10,879 bases of DNA from Oscillospiraceae bacterium (lineage in GTDB: Bacteria; Bacillota; Clostridia; Oscillospirales; Ruminococcaceae). The notes under the pieces are model-generated. The model was not told the origin of the DNA. It searched no databases and was given only the letters and a program-made list of their open reading frames with translations. Both the position numbers and the translations under genes were made by a program. The stretch lies in NCBI GenBank assembly GCA_003516865.1, contig DPBR01000072.1:1-10879 (forward strand). The letters are read 5' to 3'. Of this stretch, positions 4,867-10,879 are shown piece by piece. Within the stretch, counting starts at the first letter, position 1. Every line of letters begins with the position of its first letter.

Positions 4867-6651
4867 ATGTTACAGAGTCTGGCAATACTCTCCGAGGCTT
4901 CTGTCACGGGAGTAGAAGAAGTCGTCAACAAAACGATGTTTAACGTTGGCGACGGCAACGGTATATGGTATCTGATAGGAGCGGCGCTGGTGTTCTTTAT
5001 GCAGGCGGGCTTCGCAATGGTGGAAACCGGTATGACAAGAGCGAAAAACGCCGGCAACATCATAATGAAGAACCTTATGGACTTCTGCATAGGCACGGTT
5101 GTATTCATTTTCCTCGGATTTGGGCTTATGCTCGGCGAGGACGCGCTTTTTGGACTCGTCGGCGTTCCGACGCTCGATATTCTCGGCAGCTTCTCGGATT
5201 TTGACCGCTGCGCGGAGTTTGTGTTCAATCTCGTTTTCTGCGCGACTGCCGCTACGATTGTTTCCGGCGCTATGGCAGAGCGTACAAAGTTCCTGAGCTA
5301 CTGCATCTACTCGGCGGTAATCAGCGCGGTTATCTACCCGATTGAAGCGCACTGGATTTGGGGCGGCGGCTGGCTCGCACAGCTCGGTTTCGTTGACTTT
5401 GCGGGTTCTGCGGCAATCCACTCCGTTGGCGGTATCTGCGCGCTTATCGGCGCAAAGATGGTCGGCGCGCGTATCGGCAAGTTCGACAAGGACGGCAAGC
5501 CAAAGGCTATTCTCGGTCATTCAATGACGCTCGGCGCGCTTGGCTGCTTTATCCTCTGGTTCGGCTGGTACGGATTTAACGGCGCGGCGGCTTCAAACGT
5601 AGAGTATCTTGCTAATATATTCCTTACCACAACGGTAGCTCCCGCTGTCGCTACGGTAACAACAATGATTTTTACCTGGCTCAAGCACGGCAAACCCGAT
5701 GTTTCGATGTGCCTCAACGCGTCGCTCGCGGGACTTGTCGGAGTTACGGCGCCCTGCGCGGACATTGACTGCCTTGGCGCGTTTGTAATCGGTCTTGTTT
5801 CGGGATTTCTGGTATGCTTCGGCGTTTGGCTGCTCGACTACAAGCTCAAAATCGACGACCCTGTCGGCGCTGTCGGCGTTCACCTCTTTAACGGCGTTTG
5901 GGGTACTCTCGCAGTCGGCTTGTTCGCAACGGGCAACGGTCAGAATGTCGGCGTTGGCGGAACGCCCGTCAAAGGCTTGTTCTACGGCGGCGGTTTCGCT
6001 CAGCTCGGAGTTCAGGCTCTCGGTATTGTATCGGTTCTGGCGTGGACTGCGGCGACAATCTCGCTTACGTTCCTGATAATCAAGAAAACAATCGGTCTGC
6101 GCGTTTCGCGTCACGAGGAAATTGTCGGTCTGGACGCAACGGAGCACGGTCTTACGTCCTCTTACGCGGACTTCGTTCCGACAATGCACATTGAAACCTC
6201 TTCTTCCGGCAAGGAAAAGGAAGTTGAAACGGTTGCCGAAAGCAAGGAAGCAGTTCCCGTTATCAAGAAGTACGTTGCGGCTTCCGAGGAAGGCGTAAGT
6301 ATGACGAAAGTTGTTATCATCACTCGTCCCGACCGCTTCGAGCTGCTGAAGGACGAAATGAACAAGATAGGCATTACGGGTATGACCGTGACGAACGTTA
6401 TGGGCTGCGGAATGCAGAAGGGCTCGAAAGAGTACTACCGCGGCGTTGAGATTGAAGCACACCTGCTGCCGAAGATAAAGATGGAGATTGTCGTATGCAA
6501 GGTGCCTGTTGAAACGGTAATCGAAACAGCGAAAAAGGTTCTGTACACGGGCAATGTCGGCGACGGAAAGATTTTCGTTTACGAAGTAGCGGACGTTGTT
6601 AAGGTAAGAACGGGCGAAAGCGGCTATGACGCTCTTCAGGACAGCGAATAA
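4867..6651 (+). CDS. amt: Ammonium transporter fused to a C-terminal PII signalling domain
   Basis: This 594-residue fusion has two parts. Residues about 30-412 form an Amt/MEP/Rh channel. Landmarks are GFAMVETGMTRAKNAGNI (48-65), IEAHWIWGGGW (159-169), the first pore histidine H185 in DFAGSAAIHSVGG, GWYGFNGA (233-240) and the second pore histidine H339 in DDPVGAVGVH. After a polar linker (about 430-476) comes a full GlnB/GlnK domain (about 478-588). It has a T-loop with Q517-K518-G519 and YYRG (523-526), LLPKIKMEIVV, the B-loop TGNVGDGKIF (561-570), and the RTGE C-loop (581-584). Binding residues for ATP/ADP and 2-oxoglutarate (Gln39 equivalent Q517) are present, but the uridylylated Tyr51 of E. 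coli corresponds to I529. The free PII normally plugs the channel; here it is tethered. AAAGGAG (4852-4858) sets the start. Confidence 0.95.
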   Translation: MLQSLAILSEASVTGVEEVVNKTMFNVGDGNGIWYLIGAALVFFMQAGFAMVETGMTRAKNAGNIIMKNLMDFCIGTVVFIFLGFGLMLGEDALFGLVGVPTLDILGSFSDFDRCAEFVFNLVFCATAATIVSGAMAERTKFLSYCIYSAVISAVIYPIEAHWIWGGGWLAQLGFVDFAGSAAIHSVGGICALIGAKMVGARIGKFDKDGKPKAILGHSMTLGALGCFILWFGWYGFNGAAASNVEYLANIFLTTTVAPAVATVTTMIFTWLKHGKPDVSMCLNASLAGLVGVTAPCADIDCLGAFVIGLVSGFLVCFGVWLLDYKLKIDDPVGAVGVHLFNGVWGTLAVGLFATGNGQNVGVGGTPVKGLFYGGGFAQLGVQALGIVSVLAWTAATISLTFLIIKKTIGLRVSRHEEIVGLDATEHGLTSSYADFVPTMHIETSSSGKEKEVETVAESKEAVPVIKKYVAASEEGVSMTKVVIITRPDRFELLKDEMNKIGITGMTVTNVMGCGMQKGSKEYYRGVEIEAHLLPKIKMEIVVCKVPVETVIETAKKVLYTGNVGDGKIFVYEVADVVKVRTGESGYDALQDSE

Positions 6652-6693
6652 CGTAAATCAGATAAAAGAAATTAGTTAGAACAAAATAATCAT

Positions 6694-6721
6694 CAGCCCG
6701 CGGCGAAAATGCTTCGGGCTG
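6694..6721. terminator. Hairpin between convergent genes (likely shared terminator)
   Basis: CAGCCCG (6694-6700) and CGGGCTG (6715-6721) form a 7-bp GC-rich stem with a 14-nt loop. It lies between the stop of the Amt-PII gene and the stop of the minus-strand gene (6728-6730). The T runs are imperfect on both sides (TTCGATTTATT on plus, ATGATTATTTT on minus), so efficiency is uncertain. Confidence 0.55.
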
Positions 6722-6727
6722 TTCGAT

Positions 6728-7150
6728 TTATTGAAACAAACTCGCCGCGAACGCCGCCATATAGTCGTACTCCGAGAACCCGCGAAGCAGTTTTGCGGGA
6801 TATTCAAACGGCTCTGTAACGCCGTTTTCCGTGCGAATGGCGCGGTTGAGCGAAAGCGTTATGATATTCTCCGAGCGCGAGGTAAAGGAAACGGTATTTT
6901 TTGGATTTACGCCGCAGGTTACGAGCCGGATACCGTCCGGAAACGTGCAAAATCCGCCGTCGCCGTCCGCGATAACGCAAAGCGCCGACTTGACGTCAGC
7001 CTCGGCGCAATCCTCAACGATAACGATGGCGCGTGGGTCGTTTATCACGGCGAAATCCTCCGCGCAGATATAGTCAAGCTTCGGGAAAACGCTCCCAAAA
7101 AGCCTTTCCGCGCCAAACCGCGACGATTTTCTTCTGACGATGACAACCAA
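6728..7150 (-). CDS. Conserved-looking protein of unknown function, TTG start
   Basis: This 140-residue minus-strand protein is read from TTG at 7148-7150, which sits 9 nt after AAAAGGAG. The frame is open further upstream, but that part overlaps the oxidoreductase gene in antisense and is Arg/Pro-rich shadow sequence. The predicted protein has hydrophobic strands (RAIVIVEDC at about 39-47, SALCVIADG) and a core LVTCGVNPKNTVSFTS followed by NIITLSLNRAI and EPFEYPAKLL. The TCG...NTVSF...S pattern reminds me of Mur-ligase-related or uncharacterised clostridial proteins, but I cannot name a family. No signal peptide or membrane helix is seen. It is divergent from the FAD oxidoreductase. The opposite-strand frame here is Arg-rich and looks non-coding. 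Confidence 0.65.
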   Translation of the reverse strand: MVVIVRRKSSRFGAERLFGSVFPKLDYICAEDFAVINDPRAIVIVEDCAEADVKSALCVIADGDGGFCTFPDGIRLVTCGVNPKNTVSFTSRSENIITLSLNRAIRTENGVTEPFEYPAKLLRGFSEYDYMAAFAASLFQ

Positions 7151-7163
7151 AATCCTCAGCTCC

Positions 7164-7187
7164 TTTTCACCTATTTTGCGGTGAAAA
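7164..7187. promoter_or_regulatory. Inverted repeat in the divergent intergenic region
   Basis: TTTTCACC (7164-7171) and GGTGAAAA (7180-7187) are perfect 8-bp arms around an 8-nt spacer. It lies in the 114-bp gap between the two divergent TTG starts. In the minus-strand mRNA it forms a hairpin ending right at the AAAAGGAG ribosome binding site. It may be an operator or a translational control hairpin. I see no clear -35/-10 pair for either gene in the gap. Confidence 0.5.
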
Positions 7188-7264
7188 ATTTGTTTTATCA
7201 GAGGAATTTTCTGCAAAAATACGCAGACAATATTACTATAAATTGTGTAAAGGAGCGGTCTTTT

Positions 7265-8602
7265 TTGGACAATATCAGACATTCTTCGGTGTGGAAAGGC
7301 GAATTTGAGCAATATCCGATGCTGAAAACCGCGATTAACACGGACGTCCTCATAATCGGCGGCGGGATTGCGGGAATACTCGCGGCGCGGCTTCTCGCAG
7401 ACAGCGGAATATCCTGCGTTGTCGCGGAAGCGGGGCGGCTCTGCGGCGGGATTACGCGAAACACGACCGCTAAAATCACGGTTCATCACGGGCTGATTTA
7501 CTCGAAAATAACCGAAAAATACGGCGGCGACTTCGCAAAAATGTACCTCTCGGCAAATCTCCGCGCCGCAGAGCATTTTGAGGAGCTGTGCGCGAAAATC
7601 GACTGCGGTTACGAAAAGCGCGACAGCTTCATCTACTCAAAAACCGACCCTGCGCCGCTCTACAACGAGATTTCCGCGCTCTCGGATATCGGATTTCACG
7701 CTGAATTTGTCGAAAGCGTTCCCCTGCCCTTTCGGACGGCAGGCGCGGTCTGCGTGAAAAATCAGGCGCAGTTTAACCCGCTGCCGCTGCTCGCAGAGCT
7801 TTCAAAAGGGCTTGAAATCTACGAAAATACGCGCATAATCGAGCTGAAAAAAAACACGGCGATTTCAGTTGACGGAAAAATAACCGCGAAAAAAATCGTT
7901 ATCGCAACGCATTTCCCTTTCATAAACAGCCACGGAAGCTATTTTCTCAAAATGTATCAGAGCCGTTCGCACGTTATCGCGCTTGAAAATATTGAGTTTC
8001 CCGACGGGATTTTTATGGACGCGGACGAAAACGGGCTTTCTTTCCGTAAATGCAGCATCGAGAACACTATTGAACAAGAAAAGTCAAGCGTCACGCTGGT
8101 AGGCGGCGGCGCTCATAAAACCGGCTGCCCGTCAAAATCGAGCGAGGTTTTCGCGTTCGCAAAGGAACATTACCCCCGCGCAAAAATCACGAACTCATGG
8201 GCGGCACAGGACTGCATAACGCTTGACGGACTGCCGTATATCGGGAATTACAGCGCGAAAACGCCCAACCTCTACGTTATAACAGGCTTCAACAAGTGGG
8301 GTATGACAAATTCGCTTGCCGCAGCGGAGATTATCCGTGATAAAATTCTCGGAAACGAGAACGAAAATGCACCCGTATTCAACCCATCAAGAAGCGTTCT
8401 CACAAAACAGCTTTTCGTGAATGGTCTTAACTCCGCGAAAAACCTCGTCACGCCGACAGCGCCGCGCTGTCCGCATATGGGCTGTGCGCTGAAGAAAAAC
8501 AAGGATGAGAACACTTGGGACTGTCCTTGTCACGGCTCTCGTTTCACGGAAAACGGCGATTTAATCGATAATCCCGCAAATTCCGGTCTTGAAAGAAAAT
8601 AA
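7265..8602 (+). CDS. FAD-dependent oxidoreductase with C-terminal Rieske [2Fe-2S] domain (YhfW-like)
   Basis: This 445-residue protein is read from TTG 7265, 9 nt after AAAGGAG (7249-7255). This start gives the family-typical N-terminus with SSVWKGEFEQYPML before the FAD fold. The dinucleotide-binding motif DVLIIGGGIAGILAARLL (27-44) is followed by AEAGRLCGGITRNTTAKITV, a D-amino-acid-oxidase/glycine-oxidase-type substrate domain, and a second FAD contact at TLDGLPYIG...VITGFNKWGMTNS (319-350). The tail carries the Rieske ligands C402-P-H404 and C420-P-C422-H423, with C407/C422 as the possible structural pair. B. subtilis YhfW has the same architecture. The reaction and donor are unknown; a flavin-to-iron-sulphur electron path is expected. 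The frame stays open back to 6731, but that part is antisense to the neighbouring gene. Confidence 0.9.
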   Translation: MDNIRHSSVWKGEFEQYPMLKTAINTDVLIIGGGIAGILAARLLADSGISCVVAEAGRLCGGITRNTTAKITVHHGLIYSKITEKYGGDFAKMYLSANLRAAEHFEELCAKIDCGYEKRDSFIYSKTDPAPLYNEISALSDIGFHAEFVESVPLPFRTAGAVCVKNQAQFNPLPLLAELSKGLEIYENTRIIELKKNTAISVDGKITAKKIVIATHFPFINSHGSYFLKMYQSRSHVIALENIEFPDGIFMDADENGLSFRKCSIENTIEQEKSSVTLVGGGAHKTGCPSKSSEVFAFAKEHYPRAKITNSWAAQDCITLDGLPYIGNYSAKTPNLYVITGFNKWGMTNSLAAAEIIRDKILGNENENAPVFNPSRSVLTKQLFVNGLNSAKNLVTPTAPRCPHMGCALKKNKDENTWDCPCHGSRFTENGDLIDNPANSGLERK

Positions 8603-8617
8603 ATTTGCGAAACCCTC

Positions 8618-8646
8618 TTGACAAATTTATATGGACGTGGTATAAT
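8618..8646 (+). promoter_or_regulatory. Perfect-consensus sigma-A promoter of the SPFH-RHH operon
   Basis: The -35 is TTGACA (8618-8623), the spacer is 17 nt, and the -10 is TATAAT (8641-8646), with TG at 8638-8639 making an extended -10. Transcription should start near 8653. Such a strong promoter usually needs a repressor, and a dyad lies directly over the start site. Confidence 0.92.
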
Positions 8647-8654
8647 CTCATTAA

Positions 8655-8671
8655 GATATCAATTTGATATC
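8655..8671. promoter_or_regulatory. 17-bp dyad at the transcription start: candidate operator
   Basis: GATATCAA (8655-8662), one central base, TTGATATC (8664-8671): a perfect inverted repeat with 8-bp arms. It spans about +3 to +19 relative to the predicted start. A dimeric repressor bound here would block initiation or elongation. A natural candidate is the ribbon-helix-helix protein encoded in the same operon, though this is inference. Confidence 0.6.
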
Positions 8672-8701
8672 ATATTTATTTTGGATTAAGAGAGGTTTGT
8701 T

Positions 8702-9691
8702 ATGGAAAATATGATTAAAGACAACATTTATGAAGAAAAAGACGCGAAAACCACGAGCGGCTGGGCAGTGCTGTTTATAACGATAATTCTGCTTATCGCG
8801 GCGCTTGCGGGAGTTATTGTCTGCGCTGTCGAGATGGACAGCAGCTCGTCCGCGCTTGTGGGAGCGGGATTTGTGATTTCGCTCGTTTATCTCTGCATAG
8901 GCTGGATTCCGTTTATGGGACTTAGGATTATGAAGCCGAACGAAGCGCTTGTTCTCACGCTTTTCGGCAAGTACATAGGCACGCTGAAAAAAGAGGGGTT
9001 CTTCTTCGTAAACCCTTTCTGCGGAGCGGTTTCGCCGAAAAACGAGAGCGGAAGATTTGTCGCTTCGTTCGCTCCGAACGGCGCGATAACCACAACCGTG
9101 ATTAACCGCAAAATTTCGCTCAAAACGATGACCCACAACAACGAGATGCAGAAAATAAATGATGAACAGGGCAACCCCATTGAAATCGGAATTGTGGTTA
9201 TCTGGCGCGTTGTAAACACGGCGAAGGCCGTTTTCAATGTGGATAATTTCAGCACCTTCCTTTCAACGCAGGCAGATTCAACGCTTCGCGACGTTACGCG
9301 CTGCTATCCTTACGATTCAACCGACAACGATGAAAAAACGCTTCGCGGCTCGTCCGTTGAGATATCCGAACAGCTCAAAAAACTGCTTCAGGAGCGCGTT
9401 GAGATTGCGGGACTTGAGATTATTGAGGCAAGGATAACGAACCTAGCTTACGCAAAGGAAATCGCCGCGGCAATGCTTCAGCGTCAGCAGGCGAACGCAA
9501 TTATCGAGGCGCGCCAAAAAATCGTTGACGGCGCTGTGGGAATGGTTGAGATGGCGCTTAACAAGCTCTCCGAGAATAACGTTGTTGAGCTTGACGACGA
9601 GCGCAAAGCGCAGATGGTCTGCAACCTGCTTGTCGTTCTCTGCGGAAACAAGGACGCTCAGCCTATCGTAAACAGCGGTTCGGTTTATTGA
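8702..9691 (+). CDS. SPFH / Band 7 (stomatin-prohibitin-flotillin) domain membrane protein
   Basis: This 329-residue protein has a short acidic N-terminus, two hydrophobic helices (about 20-42 and 50-73), and then the SPFH domain. The domain begins with LRIMKPNEALVLTLFGKYIGTLKKEG (74-99), typical of the family, and contains PIEIGIVVIWRVVNTAKAVFNVDNF (159-183) and the following ADSTLRDVTRCYPYD. A helical region (about 220-290) holds AGLEIIEARITNLAYAKEIAAAMLQRQQANAIIEARQKIV, the usual coiled segment of SPFH oligomers. Such proteins form large membrane-associated rings that organise membrane patches or proteases. No partner NfeD or FtsH gene lies here; instead a small RHH gene follows 28 nt later. 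AGAGAGG (8689-8695) precedes ATG 8702. Confidence 0.93.
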   Translation: MENMIKDNIYEEKDAKTTSGWAVLFITIILLIAALAGVIVCAVEMDSSSSALVGAGFVISLVYLCIGWIPFMGLRIMKPNEALVLTLFGKYIGTLKKEGFFFVNPFCGAVSPKNESGRFVASFAPNGAITTTVINRKISLKTMTHNNEMQKINDEQGNPIEIGIVVIWRVVNTAKAVFNVDNFSTFLSTQADSTLRDVTRCYPYDSTDNDEKTLRGSSVEISEQLKKLLQERVEIAGLEIIEARITNLAYAKEIAAAMLQRQQANAIIEARQKIVDGAVGMVEMALNKLSENNVVELDDERKAQMVCNLLVVLCGNKDAQPIVNSGSVY

Positions 9692-9719
9692 TGAAATCTG
9701 AAGGAAGGCGACGAGCGAA

Positions 9720-9908
9720 ATGTCAGAAGAAAAAAAAGACGCCAAAAAGCAAGTCCCCCTGCGGCTTTCCGCAGCGCTTTACAATGAGCTTATGCGGTGG
9801 GCGGAGGACGATTTTCGCTCTGTAAACGGGCAGATTGAATATCTTCTGACCGAGTGTGTTAAATGGCGAAAAAAAGGCAAAAAGAAGCAAAAAAGTGATG
9901 ATGAATAG
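9720..9908 (+). CDS. Small ribbon-helix-helix (Arc-type) DNA-binding protein
   Basis: This 62-residue basic protein fits the MetJ/Arc ribbon-helix-helix fold. It has a short strand QVPLRLSAAL (11-20), a first helix YNELMRWAEDD (21-31), a turn with SVNGQ, a second helix IEYLLTECVKWR (39-50), and a Lys-rich tail. Polar, alternating residues in the strand (Q11, R15, S17) would contact DNA in the dimer. AAGGAAGG (9701-9708) lies 11 nt before ATG 9720. It is the second gene of the SPFH operon, ahead of a strong terminator. I recall clostridial pairs of an SPFH gene with a protein like this one, which supports a real functional link. Autoregulation of the operon through the upstream dyad is a reasonable inference. 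No toxin partner is visible. Confidence 0.85.
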   Translation: MSEEKKDAKKQVPLRLSAALYNELMRWAEDDFRSVNGQIEYLLTECVKWRKKGKKKQKSDDE

Positions 9909-9941
9909 AAAAAGCGCTCTCCCGAAAAGGAGAGCGTTTTT
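9909..9941. terminator. Bidirectional intrinsic terminator
   Basis: CGCTCTCC (9915-9922) pairs perfectly with GGAGAGCG (9929-9936) around the loop CGAAAA. TTTTT follows on plus (9937-9941), and C then TTTTT on minus. It ends the SPFH-RHH operon on plus and the DUF4358 lipoprotein gene (stop at 9963) on minus. Confidence 0.93.
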
Positions 9942-9962
9942 GCGGTTCTTTGCGATATGCCG

Positions 9963-10589
9963 TCACATAACTTCCTTGATTGCATCGGCGATTGCGGCGC
10001 CGTTTTCGTGAACGATGAGATACATATAATTATCCGCCGTTTTGCCCGAAACCGCGCCCGCCGCGCTTATTTCCTGGTCGGGATAAAACGCCGCGCCGTT
10101 CTGCGTGTAGTTAAGATAGCTGTCAAGAACGTCCTGAACAGCGCCTTCCCTGCCGTTTACGGGCTTCACGATAATAACCTCGTTGAGCTGCGCGCTTATA
10201 AGGTTCGAGCAAAAGCAGTATTCTTCAAGGTCGTCGAGGTTGAACGTAACATCCTTATCCGTCGAAAACATCGTGCCGATTACTTCGGGGTCGCTTACAA
10301 CCTGCATATAAGGCCACTCATCGGTTTTAAGCGCCGCAGCAGCCATTCTTCCCGCGCGATTATCGGGATAATCAAGACCGCTGTTGTCAACAATCGGGTT
10401 TGAACCGCTGTCATCGCTGATATCAGCGGAACTTTCATTTTCCGAGGAACTTTCGGAAGATGAGCTTTCTTCGGTGCTTTCACCGGAAGACATATCGGAG
10501 GATATATCCGAGCTGTTGCCGCCTCCGCAGCCCGCAAGCGTTAATACAAGAGAACCGCACAAAAGCACGGATAAAATAATCTTTTTCAT
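9963..10589 (-). CDS. DUF4358-type lipoprotein with Ser/Glu-rich linker (second paralogue)
   Basis: This 208-residue secreted protein has a classic lipoprotein signal peptide ending LAGC (lipidated Cys21). A Ser/Glu/Asp-rich linker (about 25-72) follows, and a globular domain (about 73-208) with NLDDLEEYCFCSNLISAQLNEVIIVKP (117-143), then a helix, NYTQNGAAFYPDQ, and a terminal YMYLIVHENGAAIADAIKE. The order strand / helix / strand and the EY motif match the DUF4358 lipoprotein at 1175-1669, although overall identity is low. The ribosome binding site AAAGGAAA is complementary to 10597-10604. It is monocistronic, ended by the bidirectional terminator. Function unknown; its location on the outer face of the membrane is well supported. 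Confidence 0.8.
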   Translation of the reverse strand: MKKIILSVLLCGSLVLTLAGCGGGNSSDISSDMSSGESTEESSSSESSSENESSADISDDSGSNPIVDNSGLDYPDNRAGRMAAAALKTDEWPYMQVVSDPEVIGTMFSTDKDVTFNLDDLEEYCFCSNLISAQLNEVIIVKPVNGREGAVQDVLDSYLNYTQNGAAFYPDQEISAAGAVSGKTADNYMYLIVHENGAAIADAIKEVM

Positions 10590-10640
10590 AATAGCGTTTC
10601 CTTTCTTCGCATAATCCTTTTATCCCAAAGGAACAAAAAG

Positions 10641-10655
10641 GCTGTTAATATTATA
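10641..10655 (-). promoter_or_regulatory. Candidate -10 region of the DUF4358 gene with a motif shared with the first operon
   Basis: On the minus strand a TATAAT (10650-10655) lies about 60 nt before the start codon. No good -35 is visible at 16-18 nt, so it may depend on an activator. The 12-mer AATATTAACAGC (minus, 10641-10652) is identical to 199-210 on plus, just after the -10 of the first DUF4358-containing operon. Confidence 0.35.
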
Positions 10656-10698
10656 AACGCAAAAATTATGAAAATTCTTTGTAAAAAAAGGCAGAAAA

Positions 10699-10723
10699 AA
10701 GCAGCCGCAAAAAACGGCTGCTT
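10699..10723 (-). terminator. Intrinsic terminator of the zinc-ribbon gene
   Basis: AAGCAGCCG (10699-10707) and CGGCTGCTT (10715-10723) form a 9-bp stem with a 7-nt loop. On the minus strand it is followed by a TTTTTT run. It lies about 100 nt after the stop of the minus-strand gene at the right edge. Confidence 0.88.
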
Positions 10724-10822
10724 CCAAATGTCATGCCTTAACCAAAACGATGCCGGGGTAACCAACTAGAGGTATGCTCGGTACAATTCGGTGCGAAAAA
10801 TCAATTTCGCGCATTAATTTGA

Positions 10823-10879
10823 TTATTCGCCCTTCTGCTTAGCGAAGCACTCGCTGCACAGAACAGGTCTGTCGCCCTT
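10823..10879 (-). CDS. C-terminus of a CxxC zinc-ribbon protein (partial)
   Basis: The minus-strand frame entering from the right edge ends at 10823-10825 and gives the 18 residues KGDRPVLCSECFAKQKGE. The RPV.CSECF.K pattern is the typical end of the small CxxC-x17-CxxC zinc-ribbon proteins of clostridia, where the last CxxC pair binds Zn2+. The N-terminal part with the other cysteine pairs lies outside the window. The cellular role of the family is not established. Confidence 0.75.
   Translation of the reverse strand, partial: KGDRPVLCSECFAKQKGE

Noticed and set aside
6731..7264. Long in-frame N-terminal extension of the FAD oxidoreductase
   Set aside because: The translated extension is Arg-rich, is antisense to a better coding frame on minus, starts inside the upstream terminator area without a ribosome binding site, and would put the FAD motif about 200 residues in. 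The TTG at 7265 has a good ribosome binding site and family-typical start.
1..10879. Mobile elements, CRISPR arrays, tRNA or rRNA genes, defence genes
   Set aside because: No transposase or integrase motif, no regularly spaced identical repeats, no cloverleaf and no target-site duplications were seen. The Amt, SPFH and SLOG genes here look like housekeeping or accessory chromosome genes rather than a defence island.

Overview
The window looks like a low-to-middle GC Clostridia chromosome, probably Oscillospirales/Ruminococcus-like. This is an inference from the style of the sequence: strong AGGAG-type ribosome binding sites, two perfect sigma-A promoters (TTGACA-17-TATAAT), intrinsic terminators with U tracts, serine-rich surface lipoproteins of the DUF4358 type, TTG starts and a CxxC zinc-ribbon gene. 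I see no insertion sequence, phage gene, CRISPR array, tRNA or rRNA.

Layout. (1) 1-119: the 3' end of an unassigned plus-strand gene. (2) 167-2596: a four-gene plus-strand operon with its own extended -10 promoter and terminator. It encodes a membrane-anchored SGNH/GDSL-like hydrolase, a DUF4358 lipoprotein, a four-helix membrane protein and a YpsA/DUF1273 SLOG protein. (3) 2631-4268: an AGCS-family amino acid:cation symporter. Its ribosome binding site lies in a terminator-like hairpin, and it carries a large hydrophilic loop insertion. (4) 4268-4493: a 55-residue minus-strand small protein with its own promoter. (5) 4494-4866: a long regulatory stretch with a cluster of TGCA-centred motifs, a perfect promoter and a folded leader RNA of about 145 nt. 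It feeds (6) 4867-6651, an ammonium transporter fused to a C-terminal PII signalling domain. (7) 6728-8602: a divergent pair, both apparently starting at TTG: a minus-strand conserved-looking protein of unknown function and a plus-strand FAD oxidoreductase with a compact Rieske [2Fe-2S] tail (YhfW-like). (8) 8618-9941: a perfect promoter with a 17-bp dyad at the transcription start, driving an SPFH/Band-7 membrane protein and a small ribbon-helix-helix protein. (9) 9963-10655: a minus-strand second DUF4358 lipoprotein. (10) 10699-10879: the end of a minus-strand zinc-ribbon gene, its 3' region and its terminator.

How the genes may work together. Operon 2 and the lipoprotein at the right share an architecture: an N-terminal membrane or lipid anchor, then a Ser/Glu-rich linker, then an extracellular domain. 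This points to cell-surface functions. The Amt-PII fusion places transporter and nitrogen/energy sensor in one chain, and its leader RNA and upstream motif cluster suggest layered control of ammonium uptake. The symporter upstream may also belong to nitrogen supply. The SPFH-RHH pair looks like a small self-regulated stress or membrane-domain operon. The most interesting unexplained items are the amt leader RNA with its motif cluster, and the operator-like dyad before the SPFH-RHH operon.
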